Shown here in pieces: positions 1-8,069 of a DNA stretch of 64,000 nt. Every line of letters begins with the position of its first letter. The stretch's first letter is position 1. A model generated the notes under the pieces. It saw only the letters and a list, made by a program, of their open reading frames with translations. It was not told the origin of the DNA and searched no databases. This stretch comes from Parasediminibacterium sp051861445 (GTDB taxonomy: Bacteria; Bacteroidota; Bacteroidia; Chitinophagales; Chitinophagaceae): NCBI GenBank assembly GCA_051861445.1, contig JBHYCS010000001.1:186001-250000 (forward strand). The letters run 5' to 3'. Both the position numbers and the translations under genes were made by a program.

Positions 1-113
1 CGTTCTTTACGATCGGCAATTTTTTGTTTACGTTCAGAAGTTTTTTGTGCGTTTGCACTTACAGATAGAATGCTACATGTAATTATAAAAGGCAATAATT
101 TATTCACTATCAT
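1..113 (-). CDS. N-terminus of a secreted protein, cut by the window edge
   Basis: An open frame runs leftward from an ATG at 113 to the edge of the window with no stop. The 37 visible residues look like an export signal: a short N-terminus with one lysine, a hydrophobic core (LLPFIITCSILSV) and an SANA-Q cleavage-like site, followed by a charged segment rich in Lys, Arg and Gln. Nothing more of the mature protein is visible, so no family can be given. It is divergent from the OsmC gene, and the shared gap is only about 36 bp. Confidence 0.55.
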   Translation of the reverse strand, partial: MIVNKLLPFIITCSILSVSANAQKTSERKQKIADRKE

Positions 114-120
114 ATATTTG
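113..120 (+). promoter_or_regulatory. Bacteroidota -7 promoter element (TATATTTG)
   Basis: TATATTTG matches the Bacteroidota -7 consensus TAnnTTTG and lies 30 bp before the ATG at 150. It overlaps a possible GTG start at 120, which argues for the ATG as the true start of the OsmC gene. No good -33 TTG is seen. Confidence 0.45.
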
Positions 121-149
121 TGATTGTAAATTTAGATAAAAATAATACA

Positions 150-554
150 ATGACATCAACCGTAATTTATAAAGGTGCGTTAAGAACTGAACTAAAGCAC
201 CTATTAAGTGGATCGATTATTGAAAACGATGCACCTGTAGATAACCATGGAAAAGGCGAAAGGTTTAGTCCAACAGATTTAGTAGCTACTGCATTAGCAA
301 GTTGTATGCTTACTACAATGGGTATAAAAGCAAATTCTATGGATATTGACCTTACAGGTACACAAGTTGAAGTTACCAAAATTATGAAGGCCGAGCCTAG
401 AAGAATTGGTGGCATAAAAACGCATTTGTTTTTTCCAAAAGAATTGGTGATTGATGAAAAACAAAAAAAAATTTTAGAAAGAACAGCAAGAACTTGTCCT
501 GTAGAAAGAAGTTTACATCCTGATGTGGAATTAGATATTGTTTTTAATTGGTAA
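150..554 (+). CDS. OsmC family protein (peroxiredoxin-like)
   Basis: 134-residue OsmC/Ohr-fold protein. Members of this family reduce organic hydroperoxides with a pair of reactive cysteines in the cytoplasm. The two expected cysteines are visible: Cys52 in the helix ATALASCML and Cys116 in ARTCPVERS. The PTDLVATALASC segment is typical of the YhfA-like OsmC subgroup. The start chosen is the ATG at 150, because an in-frame GTG at 120 coincides with a promoter element. The gene stands alone and converges with the DUF2851 gene, 10 bp away. Which hydroperoxide or thiol partner is used cannot be told. Confidence 0.85.
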   Translation: MTSTVIYKGALRTELKHLLSGSIIENDAPVDNHGKGERFSPTDLVATALASCMLTTMGIKANSMDIDLTGTQVEVTKIMKAEPRRIGGIKTHLFFPKELVIDEKQKKILERTARTCPVERSLHPDVELDIVFNW

Positions 555-564
555 AAAGCTATTG

Positions 565-1842
565 TTAGGTTTTGCTTTTTAAAATACTATTTCCTACGGC
601 ACATTCTAAACACCGCTTTTTATTACAGTATTCGTTGGTTAATTCGATAAATGCTTGTGAATCTAAAGCGGTTTTTACTTTATGTTTCAAATCTTTCCAA
701 CCAATTGTAATTTGATTGCTTTCTGCCTTTGTGTGCAACAACCATTGAATTGCTTTCTCTTTTATCGGTTCATCTTTCATCATTAAACCATAAGCAAATA
801 AAATGGGCACAATGGTGTTGATAACAATGTTTTGAATGGTTTCTTCACCAATTTGCTTTGGCATTGTTTCAGCAGTTGAAACATCTAATTGATAATGACT
901 ATTCCAAAAATCGCTAGCGGTAACTGAAAACATTTTTTTTACATCATCAACATTATTGTATTCTTTTATTTTAGAAAATAAATGTGTTGATTGATGAATG
1001 AGCGTAGCCAATTGTGCCAAACGAATGGTTGGAAAATTAGCTGGCCGCATTCTTAAAAATTTTGGCTGAATAGAGTTTGTTTTTAATTGATATTTTTTTT
1101 GAAGAAAAGCATATTCATTTTGCAACGTTTGCACGTAAGCATCATTATTTTGATTATTGAGCAAATTGCTTTGTCCTAATAATAATGCTTCTAATTGTAC
1201 TACCTGACTTTTATGTTTAGCAATAATGTTGATAGAAATAGACTTAGCCATTTCTTCAAACAATTCGCTATTAACTTTCATTCCAAAATTACTGGCCAGC
1301 ATCCACCAAAAAACTTCTTCCCAATGATTATTGGCTTGTTGTAAAAGAGCAAGAACTTTTGCCGATTTGTGTTCTAATCTTTCAGCTACCAAACGTTCTT
1401 TCCAAGACATCCAACCAAAATCGCTTAAAGTAGATTTTAAGATTCTTTGGCAAGGCATATTGGGCATTAACATCATAGCCAAATAACTGTCAATTAAGGT
1501 TTTTGGAATTCGATGTTGAAGCTCTAAAACGTGTAATGTTTGCCCATGTATATCTGTAACATTTATATCATGGTTCCAAACTACATGTAAAACAATGTTT
1601 CCATAATGTGGATCGTTTTGATGTTGATGTTTTAGCCAATCTGATGAATGAATATGTAACTCTATATTGCCAATTAGTTGAATATTACCGATGGAAATAT
1701 GGGCATCTAAAAAATCTGGACCTTGATTGTTATTGTATGTTCCAGCCTTATGAATAACAATCGGTTCACCAGTTGTAGTTTCTAGCGATTGATAATTGTA
1801 ATACTGAAATTGCCATATAAATTGAAACAATTTTTCGTTCAT
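565..1842 (-). CDS. DUF2851 family protein
   Basis: 425-residue protein recognised as DUF2851, a family of unknown function widespread in Bacteroidota. Typical features are the N-terminal stretch with GTYNNNQGPDF and IELHIHSSDW, and the C-terminal cysteine cluster CNKKRCLECAVG. The cysteines could bind a metal, but that is inference. No signal peptide or membrane segment is seen, so it should be cytoplasmic. It lies upstream of nothing co-oriented at its 3' end (OsmC converges there), and Maf follows on the same strand upstream with a 62 bp gap. Length agrees with the family. Confidence 0.8.
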   Translation of the reverse strand: MNEKLFQFIWQFQYYNYQSLETTTGEPIVIHKAGTYNNNQGPDFLDAHISIGNIQLIGNIELHIHSSDWLKHQHQNDPHYGNIVLHVVWNHDINVTDIHGQTLHVLELQHRIPKTLIDSYLAMMLMPNMPCQRILKSTLSDFGWMSWKERLVAERLEHKSAKVLALLQQANNHWEEVFWWMLASNFGMKVNSELFEEMAKSISINIIAKHKSQVVQLEALLLGQSNLLNNQNNDAYVQTLQNEYAFLQKKYQLKTNSIQPKFLRMRPANFPTIRLAQLATLIHQSTHLFSKIKEYNNVDDVKKMFSVTASDFWNSHYQLDVSTAETMPKQIGEETIQNIVINTIVPILFAYGLMMKDEPIKEKAIQWLLHTKAESNQITIGWKDLKHKVKTALDSQAFIELTNEYCNKKRCLECAVGNSILKSKT

Positions 1843-1904
1843 AAATATATCTAATGCTTAAAGTAATACTAAAATTAGTAATAAGAAAGCATATAAATTG
1901 TTTT

Positions 1905-2486
1905 TTATAAAATATTCATCATTTTTAATGTATCTACTAAACGATTAATGGGCAAGCCCATTACATTGTAAAAATCGCCTTCAATTTTTGAGATACCAAT
2001 AATTCCAATCCATTCTTGAATAGCGTAAGCACCTGCTTTGTCATAAGGTTTGTATGTATCTACGTAATGAATAATATCGTTACTAGTTAAAGAATTAAAA
2101 TGCACCAACGTGGTTTCTGAAAATGCAATTTCTTTAGTTGAATGTTTAACTACAACACCTGTAATTACTTGGTGCGTTTTTCCAGATAAGCTTTGTAAAA
2201 TTTCAATTGCATTGTTTCTATCAACGGGTTTTCCAATGATTTGATTATTTAAAACCACAACAGTGTCTGCTGCAATAATAGCTGTGGCAATGGTTTGTTG
2301 TTCATCTAATTTTTTTTGTACTGCATTTGCTTTTTCTCTTGCAATAAAAACTGGAATTTCTTGAATTGGTAAATCAGTAGGATACGTTTCATCGGTATCA
2401 CTTACCATCACTTCAAACTGAATTTCTGCTGATTGCAATAATTGCTTTCTACGAGGAGATTGAGAAGCTAAAATAATGGCTTCCAT
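1905..2486 (-). CDS. maf: Maf family nucleoside triphosphate pyrophosphatase
   Basis: 193-residue Maf protein, a cytoplasmic pyrophosphatase that hydrolyses non-canonical or excess nucleoside triphosphates (dTTP/UTP type in many members) and was first described as a septum inhibitor. Motifs: LASQSPRRKQLL at the N-terminus, SDTDETYP, REKANAV, AADTVVVL with the catalytic Asp, and the closing segment NVMGLPINRLV. The start is the ATG at 2486; a TTG two codons upstream is less likely. It sits 23 bp after the prenyltransferase gene on the same strand and is probably co-transcribed with it. The exact nucleotide preference cannot be read from sequence. Confidence 0.9.
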   Translation of the reverse strand: MEAIILASQSPRRKQLLQSAEIQFEVMVSDTDETYPTDLPIQEIPVFIAREKANAVQKKLDEQQTIATAIIAADTVVVLNNQIIGKPVDRNNAIEILQSLSGKTHQVITGVVVKHSTKEIAFSETTLVHFNSLTSNDIIHYVDTYKPYDKAGAYAIQEWIGIIGISKIEGDFYNVMGLPINRLVDTLKMMNIL

Positions 2487-2509
2487 ATACAATAGTTTTA
2501 AAGGAGAAT

Positions 2510-3454
2510 TTAATAGTATAAAAAAAATACCATCGATAAAATACCGGTAAACATCACCATTTTAATAGCGGTACTTAAACGATTAAAATCTTTACTAGAT
2601 TGAGCTTTAAACAATTGTTTAAATATCCATATCAGTGGTGCTACAATTAATAAAAAGCAATAACCAATGCTTAACCACCAACCAAACTGAATTACATAAA
2701 ATTGAGCAATTGACAACACAGCTATTAACACAATTAGCCAAACCGCCACAAAAACTTTTGTTGCATTTATTCCCCAAACAATGGGCATTGTTTTACAGCC
2801 ATATCTTCTATCTCCTTCTACATCTTCCATATCTTTTACCACTTCTCTAATGAGTGAAATTACAAATGCAAAACCCGTATACAGTACGGTTAATGCCAAT
2901 AGTTTTTTTTGGTTAATGCCAGTTTGATATTTTACCAACAATACAAAATGATTGGCTTCGCACCAAGTAAGCACCACAATTACCCAAGCTGTAATTGCCG
3001 CAACCATTACATTACCTATTAAAAATTTTTTCTTTAAAGAAGCAGAATATAGAAACAGTAAAACTACACAAATGGCAGCAGAAACACCAGCAACTTTGGT
3101 ATTATTTGCATTGAAATCTATGTAGAAACTAAAACAAATAGCAACAATACTCAGTAAAATATGCCATAACAAAACCCATCTTCTACTAATAATTCTTGCA
3201 ACAACTACTTTGTGTGGCTTATTTACTTGATCAATGTTTAAGTCGAAATAATCGTTGATAATATATCCAGCAGCTGCAATTAAAACGTAGGTTAGTACCA
3301 TATATAAAAAATACAAACCATGAATATTACTCGCCACATTTGCTTGCTTAAATAATGGCTGTATAACACAATACGAAAAAATAACCTGTGTAAGTGCAAT
3401 AAACACAAGGTTAGGCCAGCGAATGAGTTTTAAAAAAGGGATAATTAGCTTCAA
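2510..3454 (-). CDS. UbiA family prenyltransferase (geranylgeranylglycerol-phosphate geranylgeranyltransferase-like)
   Basis: 314-residue integral membrane prenyltransferase with about eight or nine hydrophobic segments. The two Asp-rich motifs of the UbiA superfamily are present: NDYFDLNIDQVNKP near residues 67-80, and KDMEDVEGDRRYG near residues 205-220. These bind the Mg-diphosphate of the prenyl donor. Bacteroidota homologues are usually annotated as geranylgeranylglycerol-phosphate geranylgeranyltransferases, but the acceptor in these non-archaeal members is unproven, so only the superfamily call is firm. The start is a TTG at 3454, since a stop lies just upstream and no ATG precedes the first membrane segment. 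A terminator separates it from the upstream IscX gene. Confidence 0.75.
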   Translation of the reverse strand: MKLIIPFLKLIRWPNLVFIALTQVIFSYCVIQPLFKQANVASNIHGLYFLYMVLTYVLIAAAGYIINDYFDLNIDQVNKPHKVVVARIISRRWVLLWHILLSIVAICFSFYIDFNANNTKVAGVSAAICVVLLFLYSASLKKKFLIGNVMVAAITAWVIVVLTWCEANHFVLLVKYQTGINQKKLLALTVLYTGFAFVISLIREVVKDMEDVEGDRRYGCKTMPIVWGINATKVFVAVWLIVLIAVLSIAQFYVIQFGWWLSIGYCFLLIVAPLIWIFKQLFKAQSSKDFNRLSTAIKMVMFTGILSMVFFLYY

Positions 3455-3534
3455 ATTATTAATTTAAATGCAATGTAAATTGCTTTCTATATACAGCAAC
3501 AGATTACTCGGTGATTTTATAATAATTTAAGGCT

Positions 3535-3566
3535 GAAAAAATGGCTATTTATAGAAATAGCCATTA
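3535..3566 (-). terminator. Intrinsic terminator after iscX
   Basis: Read on the minus strand, AATGGCTATTT and its complement form a hairpin with a short loop, followed by a run of six T. It lies 27 bp after the iscX stop and ends the ferredoxin-iscX transcript. Confidence 0.75.
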
Positions 3567-3592
3567 ATATGTAATAAAATATTGTTTCAAAA

Positions 3593-3832
3593 TTACTTTT
3601 GGTTGTCTCTCCATTCGTATACCCAACTGCTTTGAATCATTTCTAGATGACCTTCATTGCTTTGTTCTCTTGTACCTGTAAAACCTGGAATTTGCAAAAC
3701 CCATTCTAATAAATCGGTAAATCTTATTCTATAAATTTTAGATTCTGTAAACTCGTCACCAAATTTTTCGTACAATTTCATGGCAATATCTTCGTAATCA
3801 GTCCAACTAATTGGGGGTTCAAAAGCGTTCAT
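3593..3832 (-). CDS. iscX: IscX family Fe-S assembly adaptor
   Basis: 79-residue acidic protein that matches IscX (YfhJ). In Escherichia coli this protein binds IscS and iron and tunes Fe-S cluster assembly. Shared features are the SWTDYEDIA start, RFTDLLEWVLQIP, the SNEGHLEMIQSSW segment and the final tryptophan-rich turn. Here it has a slightly longer N-terminus than E. coli IscX (66 residues). It is 32 bp downstream of a [2Fe-2S] ferredoxin on the same strand, the same pairing seen at the end of E. coli isc operons, but no iscS, iscU or hscA lies in this window. A terminator follows it. Confidence 0.82.
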   Translation of the reverse strand: MNAFEPPISWTDYEDIAMKLYEKFGDEFTESKIYRIRFTDLLEWVLQIPGFTGTREQSNEGHLEMIQSSWVYEWRDNQK

Positions 3833-3864
3833 TTATGTGTGTTTTTTATATTTAAAGTTTAAAA

Positions 3865-4200
3865 TTATTCGCCTAAAAATTGGGTTTGATCAGGCAGTAA
3901 AATTTCGATATCACCATTGCCATCATGTATTACACATTGGCAACCTAAACGGCTATTTAACCTTGGATTAACGGCTCTGTCAATAAAATCTTCTTCTCTA
4001 TCTGTCAATTCTTCAATAAACTGCTCTCCTTTTTCTACATATAAATGACAGGTACTACAAGCACAAACTCCACCACAATTATGATGTAATTCAATATGAT
4101 TATCCAATAAAATTTCTAATAAACTTTCGCCAAATTTTATATCGTTTAAAGTAACAGGTTCTAATCCTTTCTGTTCAAACTTTACATGTATGTTGTACAT
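3865..4200 (-). CDS. fdx: [2Fe-2S] ferredoxin, adrenodoxin/Isc type
   Basis: 111-residue ferredoxin. The cluster ligands are visible as C-x5-C-x2-C in CGGVCACSTC and a fourth Cys in LGCQC about 36 residues later, the adrenodoxin/Isc pattern rather than the plant type. It would donate electrons in the cytoplasm, for instance in Fe-S cluster assembly, consistent with iscX immediately downstream. The start is the ATG at 4200; a longer frame from 4221 overlaps a TACTTTTG promoter element and is rejected. The EEDFIDRAV segment before the fourth Cys is typical of the family. Confidence 0.88.
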   Translation of the reverse strand: MYNIHVKFEQKGLEPVTLNDIKFGESLLEILLDNHIELHHNCGGVCACSTCHLYVEKGEQFIEELTDREEDFIDRAVNPRLNSRLGCQCVIHDGNGDIEILLPDQTQFLGE

Positions 4201-4218
4201 CAAAAATATTTTAGGCTG

Positions 4219-4226
4219 CAAAAGTA
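4219..4226 (-). promoter_or_regulatory. -7 promoter element (TACTTTTG) for fdx-iscX
   Basis: Minus-strand TACTTTTG fits TAnnTTTG and places transcription start a few bases before the ATG at 4200. No clear -33 TTG is seen. Confidence 0.45.
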
Positions 4227-4351
4227 TTTGAAAAATAGATAAATCATAGATGCATTTTCCATTTTCGATAGTGAACAGGCGAATTAAAAACTAGAAAGAT
4301 TACTACAAATGAAATAGGTATGTGTCTATAAGAGCCATCAATACATGTAGA

Positions 4352-4359
4352 TAGTTTTG
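4352..4359 (+). promoter_or_regulatory. -7 promoter element (TAGTTTTG) for the LruC gene
   Basis: TAGTTTTG fits TAnnTTTG. It lies 70 bp before the ATG at 4429 and overlaps the first codons of a longer possible frame from 4357, so it supports the downstream start. Confidence 0.45.
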
Positions 4360-4428
4360 CGATATAAAGATGATGAACTTCTCATCACTCTTCATTTAAA
4401 ATTTCAATTAAACCTAATACTTAAACCA

Positions 4429-6498
4429 ATGAAAAAAATCCTAATCCCTCTTTTTTTTATTACTGCTTTTTTTGCTTGCAAAAAAACAGATAGCACGTCT
4501 ACTAGTCCTACTAATCCCACTGCTAAAGTTGCACCTGATGGTTTTAATTACAATACCACTAAAATGGTGAGTATCGATTTAACTTTATTAAGTAACAATA
4601 ATCAAGCTATTAAAGGTGTTCCTGTAAGTTTTTACGCTTACGATGGAAAAGATTTAGGCAATAAAGTGCTTACAGCAATGTCTAATCAACAGGGTAAAGT
4701 AATTGCTCGTGTTGCTTTGCCTGCTTATATTGATACGTTGGTGATTGATCCTAATTATCTAGGATTGGTAAGAAACTCAAAAGCATTTATTACCAATGGA
4801 ACTGTAACCGCTACAATTGGTGGTGGAAGCGGTTTCAGCGGAAACATTGTTGGAACTTTTGCAGAAGAAATGCCCATCATTACACCAAAAGATGTGGTAG
4901 CAACACATGATATTAATGGTGTAAGAACAAATACTGTTTTTAGATATATGGGAACAACGAATTTATTAGGCAGACCCAATTATTTAGAAACTCAACGTGA
5001 TGTGATTTCCGCTGGTTTGTTAGCTAGCATCAACAACTCTTTACCAGAGGGATCGAAAGTACCGAATGCAAGACCAAGCTATTTATCGAGTAATGCAACT
5101 TCTAACCTAAATATTGTACAACTATCTGATGTTTGGATTACGTTTGTTCATGAAGGTGCTGGATATAAAAACGCTTTAGGTTTTTATAAATATCCTACCA
5201 ACAGACCGCCTTCTTCATTAGCAGATATTGATACCATTACATTTATTTATCCAAATACAAGTTTTACAGGTAGTGGTGGTAATCTTGTTTCAGGCGATAA
5301 AGTAAAAATTGGTCGTTTTGAAGCAGGAACAACGATTGGAATCGTTTTATATCAAAATGCTTACATCAACAATGCTACATCGAACAACGTAAATACGTCT
5401 GCAACTGCATTTTTCTCAGATGCTCATTTAAACCCAGAATCTTCTGCTTCATTAAGAAAACATTCTGTTTTATTAACTTATGAAAACTACTTATTAGTTG
5501 GTTTCGAAGATATTGATAGAAGTCTTTCTTCATGCGATCAAGATTTTAATGATGCCATTTACTTTGCTTCTTCAAATCCTGTAGAAGGTATATCAAAAGT
5601 AGGTGTAAAACCAGTTGATGAACCTGTTGACACAGATGGTGATGGTGTAAATGATCCTTTAGATGAATTTCCAACAGACCCTACAAAAGCATACATCAAT
5701 TATTTTCCAAATGTAAATCAATGGGGTACATTAGCTTTTGAAGATCAATGGCCTAATGTTGGCGACTATGACATGAACGATTTGGTAGTAAGCTACAGAT
5801 ATAAAATGATTAGCAATGCAAGTAATAATGTTGTAGAAATGACAGGAGAATTTGCTCCAATAGCAGTAGGTGCAAGCTATCAAAATGGTTTTGGGGTAGA
5901 ATTTCCATTTAGCAGTTCAATTGTACAAACAGTGACTGGTCAAAGACATACCAATGGCTATATAACAAGAGCGGCAAACGGTACAGAAGCAGGACATTCA
6001 AAAGCGGTAATTATTCCTTTTGATAATGCAAGAAGTTTAATTTCAAATCCTGATGGAACACCCATTGTAAATACAGATATGAATAAATCTAAAATGGTAG
6101 GTGATACCTCAAAAGTGGTAATTGTATTTACGAGTCCTGTAAATGCTGCAACACTCGGTGATGCACCATTTAATCCATTCCTAATTTCTAATTTACGACG
6201 TGGTTACGAAGTGCATTTGCCTAACTATTCTCCTACTGCTTTAGCTAATGCTAGTTTATTTGGAACTGAGTTCGACAATAGTAACATTGCTTCTAACAGA
6301 TATTATGTTACTACTCAAAACTATCCTTGGGCCATTCATTTTGCTGAGCCTTTTAGTTATCCAGTAGAAAGAGCACCAATTAATGAAGCGTATTTAAGAT
6401 TTTTTGACTGGACTGGTTCTGGTGGAAATCAATACAAAGATTGGTATAAAAATACTGGCTCAGGCTACAGAAACACATCTAAAATTTATTCAAAATAA
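4429..6498 (+). CDS. LruC domain-containing lipoprotein
   Basis: 689-residue surface or periplasmic lipoprotein. The signal is MKKILIPLFFITAFFACKK, with the lipobox Cys at residue 17. The middle carries FEDIDRSLSSCDQDFND, a DUF4114-like segment, followed by DTDGDGVNDPLDEFPTDP, an Asp-rich loop like those that bind calcium. The C-terminal third is the LruC domain, opening at AYINYFPNVNQWGTLAFEDQWP and containing GDYDMNDLVVSYRY. LruC proteins occur as exported proteins in Bacteroidota and Leptospira; their function is unknown. The ATG at 4429 begins the lipoprotein signal; 24 additional upstream codons overlap the promoter. It stands alone, with a strong terminator after it. Confidence 0.85.
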   Translation: MKKILIPLFFITAFFACKKTDSTSTSPTNPTAKVAPDGFNYNTTKMVSIDLTLLSNNNQAIKGVPVSFYAYDGKDLGNKVLTAMSNQQGKVIARVALPAYIDTLVIDPNYLGLVRNSKAFITNGTVTATIGGGSGFSGNIVGTFAEEMPIITPKDVVATHDINGVRTNTVFRYMGTTNLLGRPNYLETQRDVISAGLLASINNSLPEGSKVPNARPSYLSSNATSNLNIVQLSDVWITFVHEGAGYKNALGFYKYPTNRPPSSLADIDTITFIYPNTSFTGSGGNLVSGDKVKIGRFEAGTTIGIVLYQNAYINNATSNNVNTSATAFFSDAHLNPESSASLRKHSVLLTYENYLLVGFEDIDRSLSSCDQDFNDAIYFASSNPVEGISKVGVKPVDEPVDTDGDGVNDPLDEFPTDPTKAYINYFPNVNQWGTLAFEDQWPNVGDYDMNDLVVSYRYKMISNASNNVVEMTGEFAPIAVGASYQNGFGVEFPFSSSIVQTVTGQRHTNGYITRAANGTEAGHSKAVIIPFDNARSLISNPDGTPIVNTDMNKSKMVGDTSKVVIVFTSPVNAATLGDAPFNPFLISNLRRGYEVHLPNYSPTALANASLFGTEFDNSNIASNRYYVTTQNYPWAIHFAEPFSYPVERAPINEAYLRFFDWTGSGGNQYKDWYKNTGSGYRNTSKIYSK

Positions 6499-6530
6499 AC
6501 GATTAACTATTTAGGTATTGGTTTAGGTTT

Positions 6531-6560
6531 AAAGGCTGCCGTGGTTGGCAGCCTTTTTTA
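6531..6560 (+). terminator. Intrinsic terminator after the LruC gene
   Basis: AAAGGCTGCC pairs with GGCAGCCTTT across a 6-base loop, then a T run. It lies 33 bp after the LruC stop. Confidence 0.85.
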
Positions 6561-6663
6561 TTGATGGTAATTTCTCCCTATTTTTCATGAGATTATAACT
6601 TTTTTATTGAAAGATTGTATTTTAAAAAACTATTTTTTATAATTTTATTTTTTAATTACATAG

Positions 6664-7293
6664 ATGATACCCCCTATGCCAATTCGTTTTTTGCTATTTA
6701 CTATCTTATTTATTTCTGCTACTGCTTGTAAAAACATCAAAGAAAAACCAAAGCCTGTTCAAGAAGAAAGGCAGGAAGAGGAATATGTGCAACCAGAAGA
6801 ATCGAAGCCAATAAAAAAAGAACCCATAATTAATATTGAGGAGTTACAAGTAAGTAGAAAACTCTATATGGTAATGAAGGAGTCTGTGTATTTTGCTGGT
6901 GAAATAGAACGAAAAAAGCAAACCATGTATAGTAATATTGAATTTACCATGGATAAATGTGGTATTGAATTAGGTGGCATTCATACATCATGGACATATA
7001 GTAATAAAGAACCTTACACTGTAGAAGTGGGTATTCCTGTATTTAAAAAATGTGCTGGTAATGAATTGGGAATTTATTACAAAGAAAGAAAAGCATGTAA
7101 GGTGTTAATTGCTAGATATTATGGTCCTTACGATGAAATTTACAAAGCTTACAATGAAATGTATGCATGGGTAAAACGCTTTAATAAAACAGTAATTGGG
7201 CAGCCTTGGGAAGAATATGTAAGTAAAGGTTCTGTTGAAAAAGATGTTTTTAGAATAGAAACAGATGTTTACTTTCAAATAAAAGACAATTAA
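6664..7293 (+). CDS. Lipoprotein with a GyrI-like effector-binding domain
   Basis: 209-residue exported lipoprotein. A hydrophobic N-terminus ends in SATACKN, a lipobox with Cys at residue 22, followed by about 35 residues rich in Lys, Glu and Pro, a likely linker. The rest resembles a GyrI-like (AraC effector-binding) fold, best seen in ARYYGPYDEIYKAYNEM, GQPWEEYVSKG and the closing ETDVYFQI strand. GyrI-like domains usually bind small molecules in the cytoplasm, so a lipid-anchored copy is unusual and its ligand is unknown. ATGs at 6664 and 6676 are both possible starts. Its 3' end overlaps the convergent DUF2520 gene by 4 bp. Confidence 0.65.
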   Translation: MIPPMPIRFLLFTILFISATACKNIKEKPKPVQEERQEEEYVQPEESKPIKKEPIINIEELQVSRKLYMVMKESVYFAGEIERKKQTMYSNIEFTMDKCGIELGGIHTSWTYSNKEPYTVEVGIPVFKKCAGNELGIYYKERKACKVLIARYYGPYDEIYKAYNEMYAWVKRFNKTVIGQPWEEYVSKGSVEKDVFRIETDVYFQIKDN

Positions 7294-8054
7294 GTTAAAT
7301 GCATTTTTTGAATGCTATCACTCATTAAGCGATAGATTGTTTCTATGTTTGGATAGTTCTGAAGAATTTCTACATGTTTTTCTATAGTTTGTAAATCACC
7401 ACGTTTTGCTGGTCCTGTTTGAGTTTTACGTGGATGTTGATATTTGATTTGTTCGCTTGTTTCTGCGATAATCGCTTTCAATAAATCAAATGAAATTTGT
7501 TCTTGTTTACAGAAATCGTCTGCTAAACTGTACAGATGATTGGTGAAATTATTTACGATTACCGCAGCAAGATGAAGTTTTTTTCTTTTTTCATCATTTA
7601 ATATTGTTATTGAACTACTTATCGATTCTGTAAATTGTTGAATGATGGCAATTGTTTCTTCTGAATTACCATCAATTACAAACGGAATTTCATTGTTTGT
7701 AATCGTAGTTGCATGAATACTTTGAATGGGCCACAACACACCATATTTATTAGAACTTGTTTGCAATACATTTTTACTAACTGCTCCAGCTGTGTGCAAA
7801 ACAATTGCATTGGTATTAATTATACTAATGGCAACTTTTTCTATTGATGCATCATTTACTGCAATGATTATTAAGTCTGCTTTTGGCAAATCATTATACG
7901 CATTTACAAGACCATTACAATTAAATTGTTGAGATAATAGATTTACTTTTTCTACATTTCTTCCAACAATAGCAATTAATTCGTGGCCCGTTTTCAGTAT
8001 TGTTTTGCATAAAAAAGTTGCCATTTTACCCGTTCCAATTATAATAACCTGCAT
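7290..8054 (-). CDS. Rossmann-like and DUF2520 domain oxidoreductase-type protein
   Basis: 254-residue cytoplasmic protein. The N-terminus VIIIGTGKMATFL is a GxGxxA dinucleotide-binding loop, and the first 110 residues follow the NADP-binding domain of the F420-dependent oxidoreductase/ProC type (AVNDASIEKVA, HTAGAVS). The second half fits DUF2520, with LHLAAVIVNNFTNHLY and the GPAKRGDLQTIEKH segment. The substrate is unknown. The start codon is only 15 bp from that of the divergent hydrolase, so the two genes must share or overlap promoters. Confidence 0.8.
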   Translation of the reverse strand: MQVIIIGTGKMATFLCKTILKTGHELIAIVGRNVEKVNLLSQQFNCNGLVNAYNDLPKADLIIIAVNDASIEKVAISIINTNAIVLHTAGAVSKNVLQTSSNKYGVLWPIQSIHATTITNNEIPFVIDGNSEETIAIIQQFTESISSSITILNDEKRKKLHLAAVIVNNFTNHLYSLADDFCKQEQISFDLLKAIIAETSEQIKYQHPRKTQTGPAKRGDLQTIEKHVEILQNYPNIETIYRLMSDSIQKMHLT

Positions 8055-8069
8055 ATATTTACTTTAGTT

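Noticed and set aside
120..149. GTG start at 120 for the OsmC gene
   Set aside because: It overlaps the -7 promoter element, and the ATG at 150 begins the family sequence.
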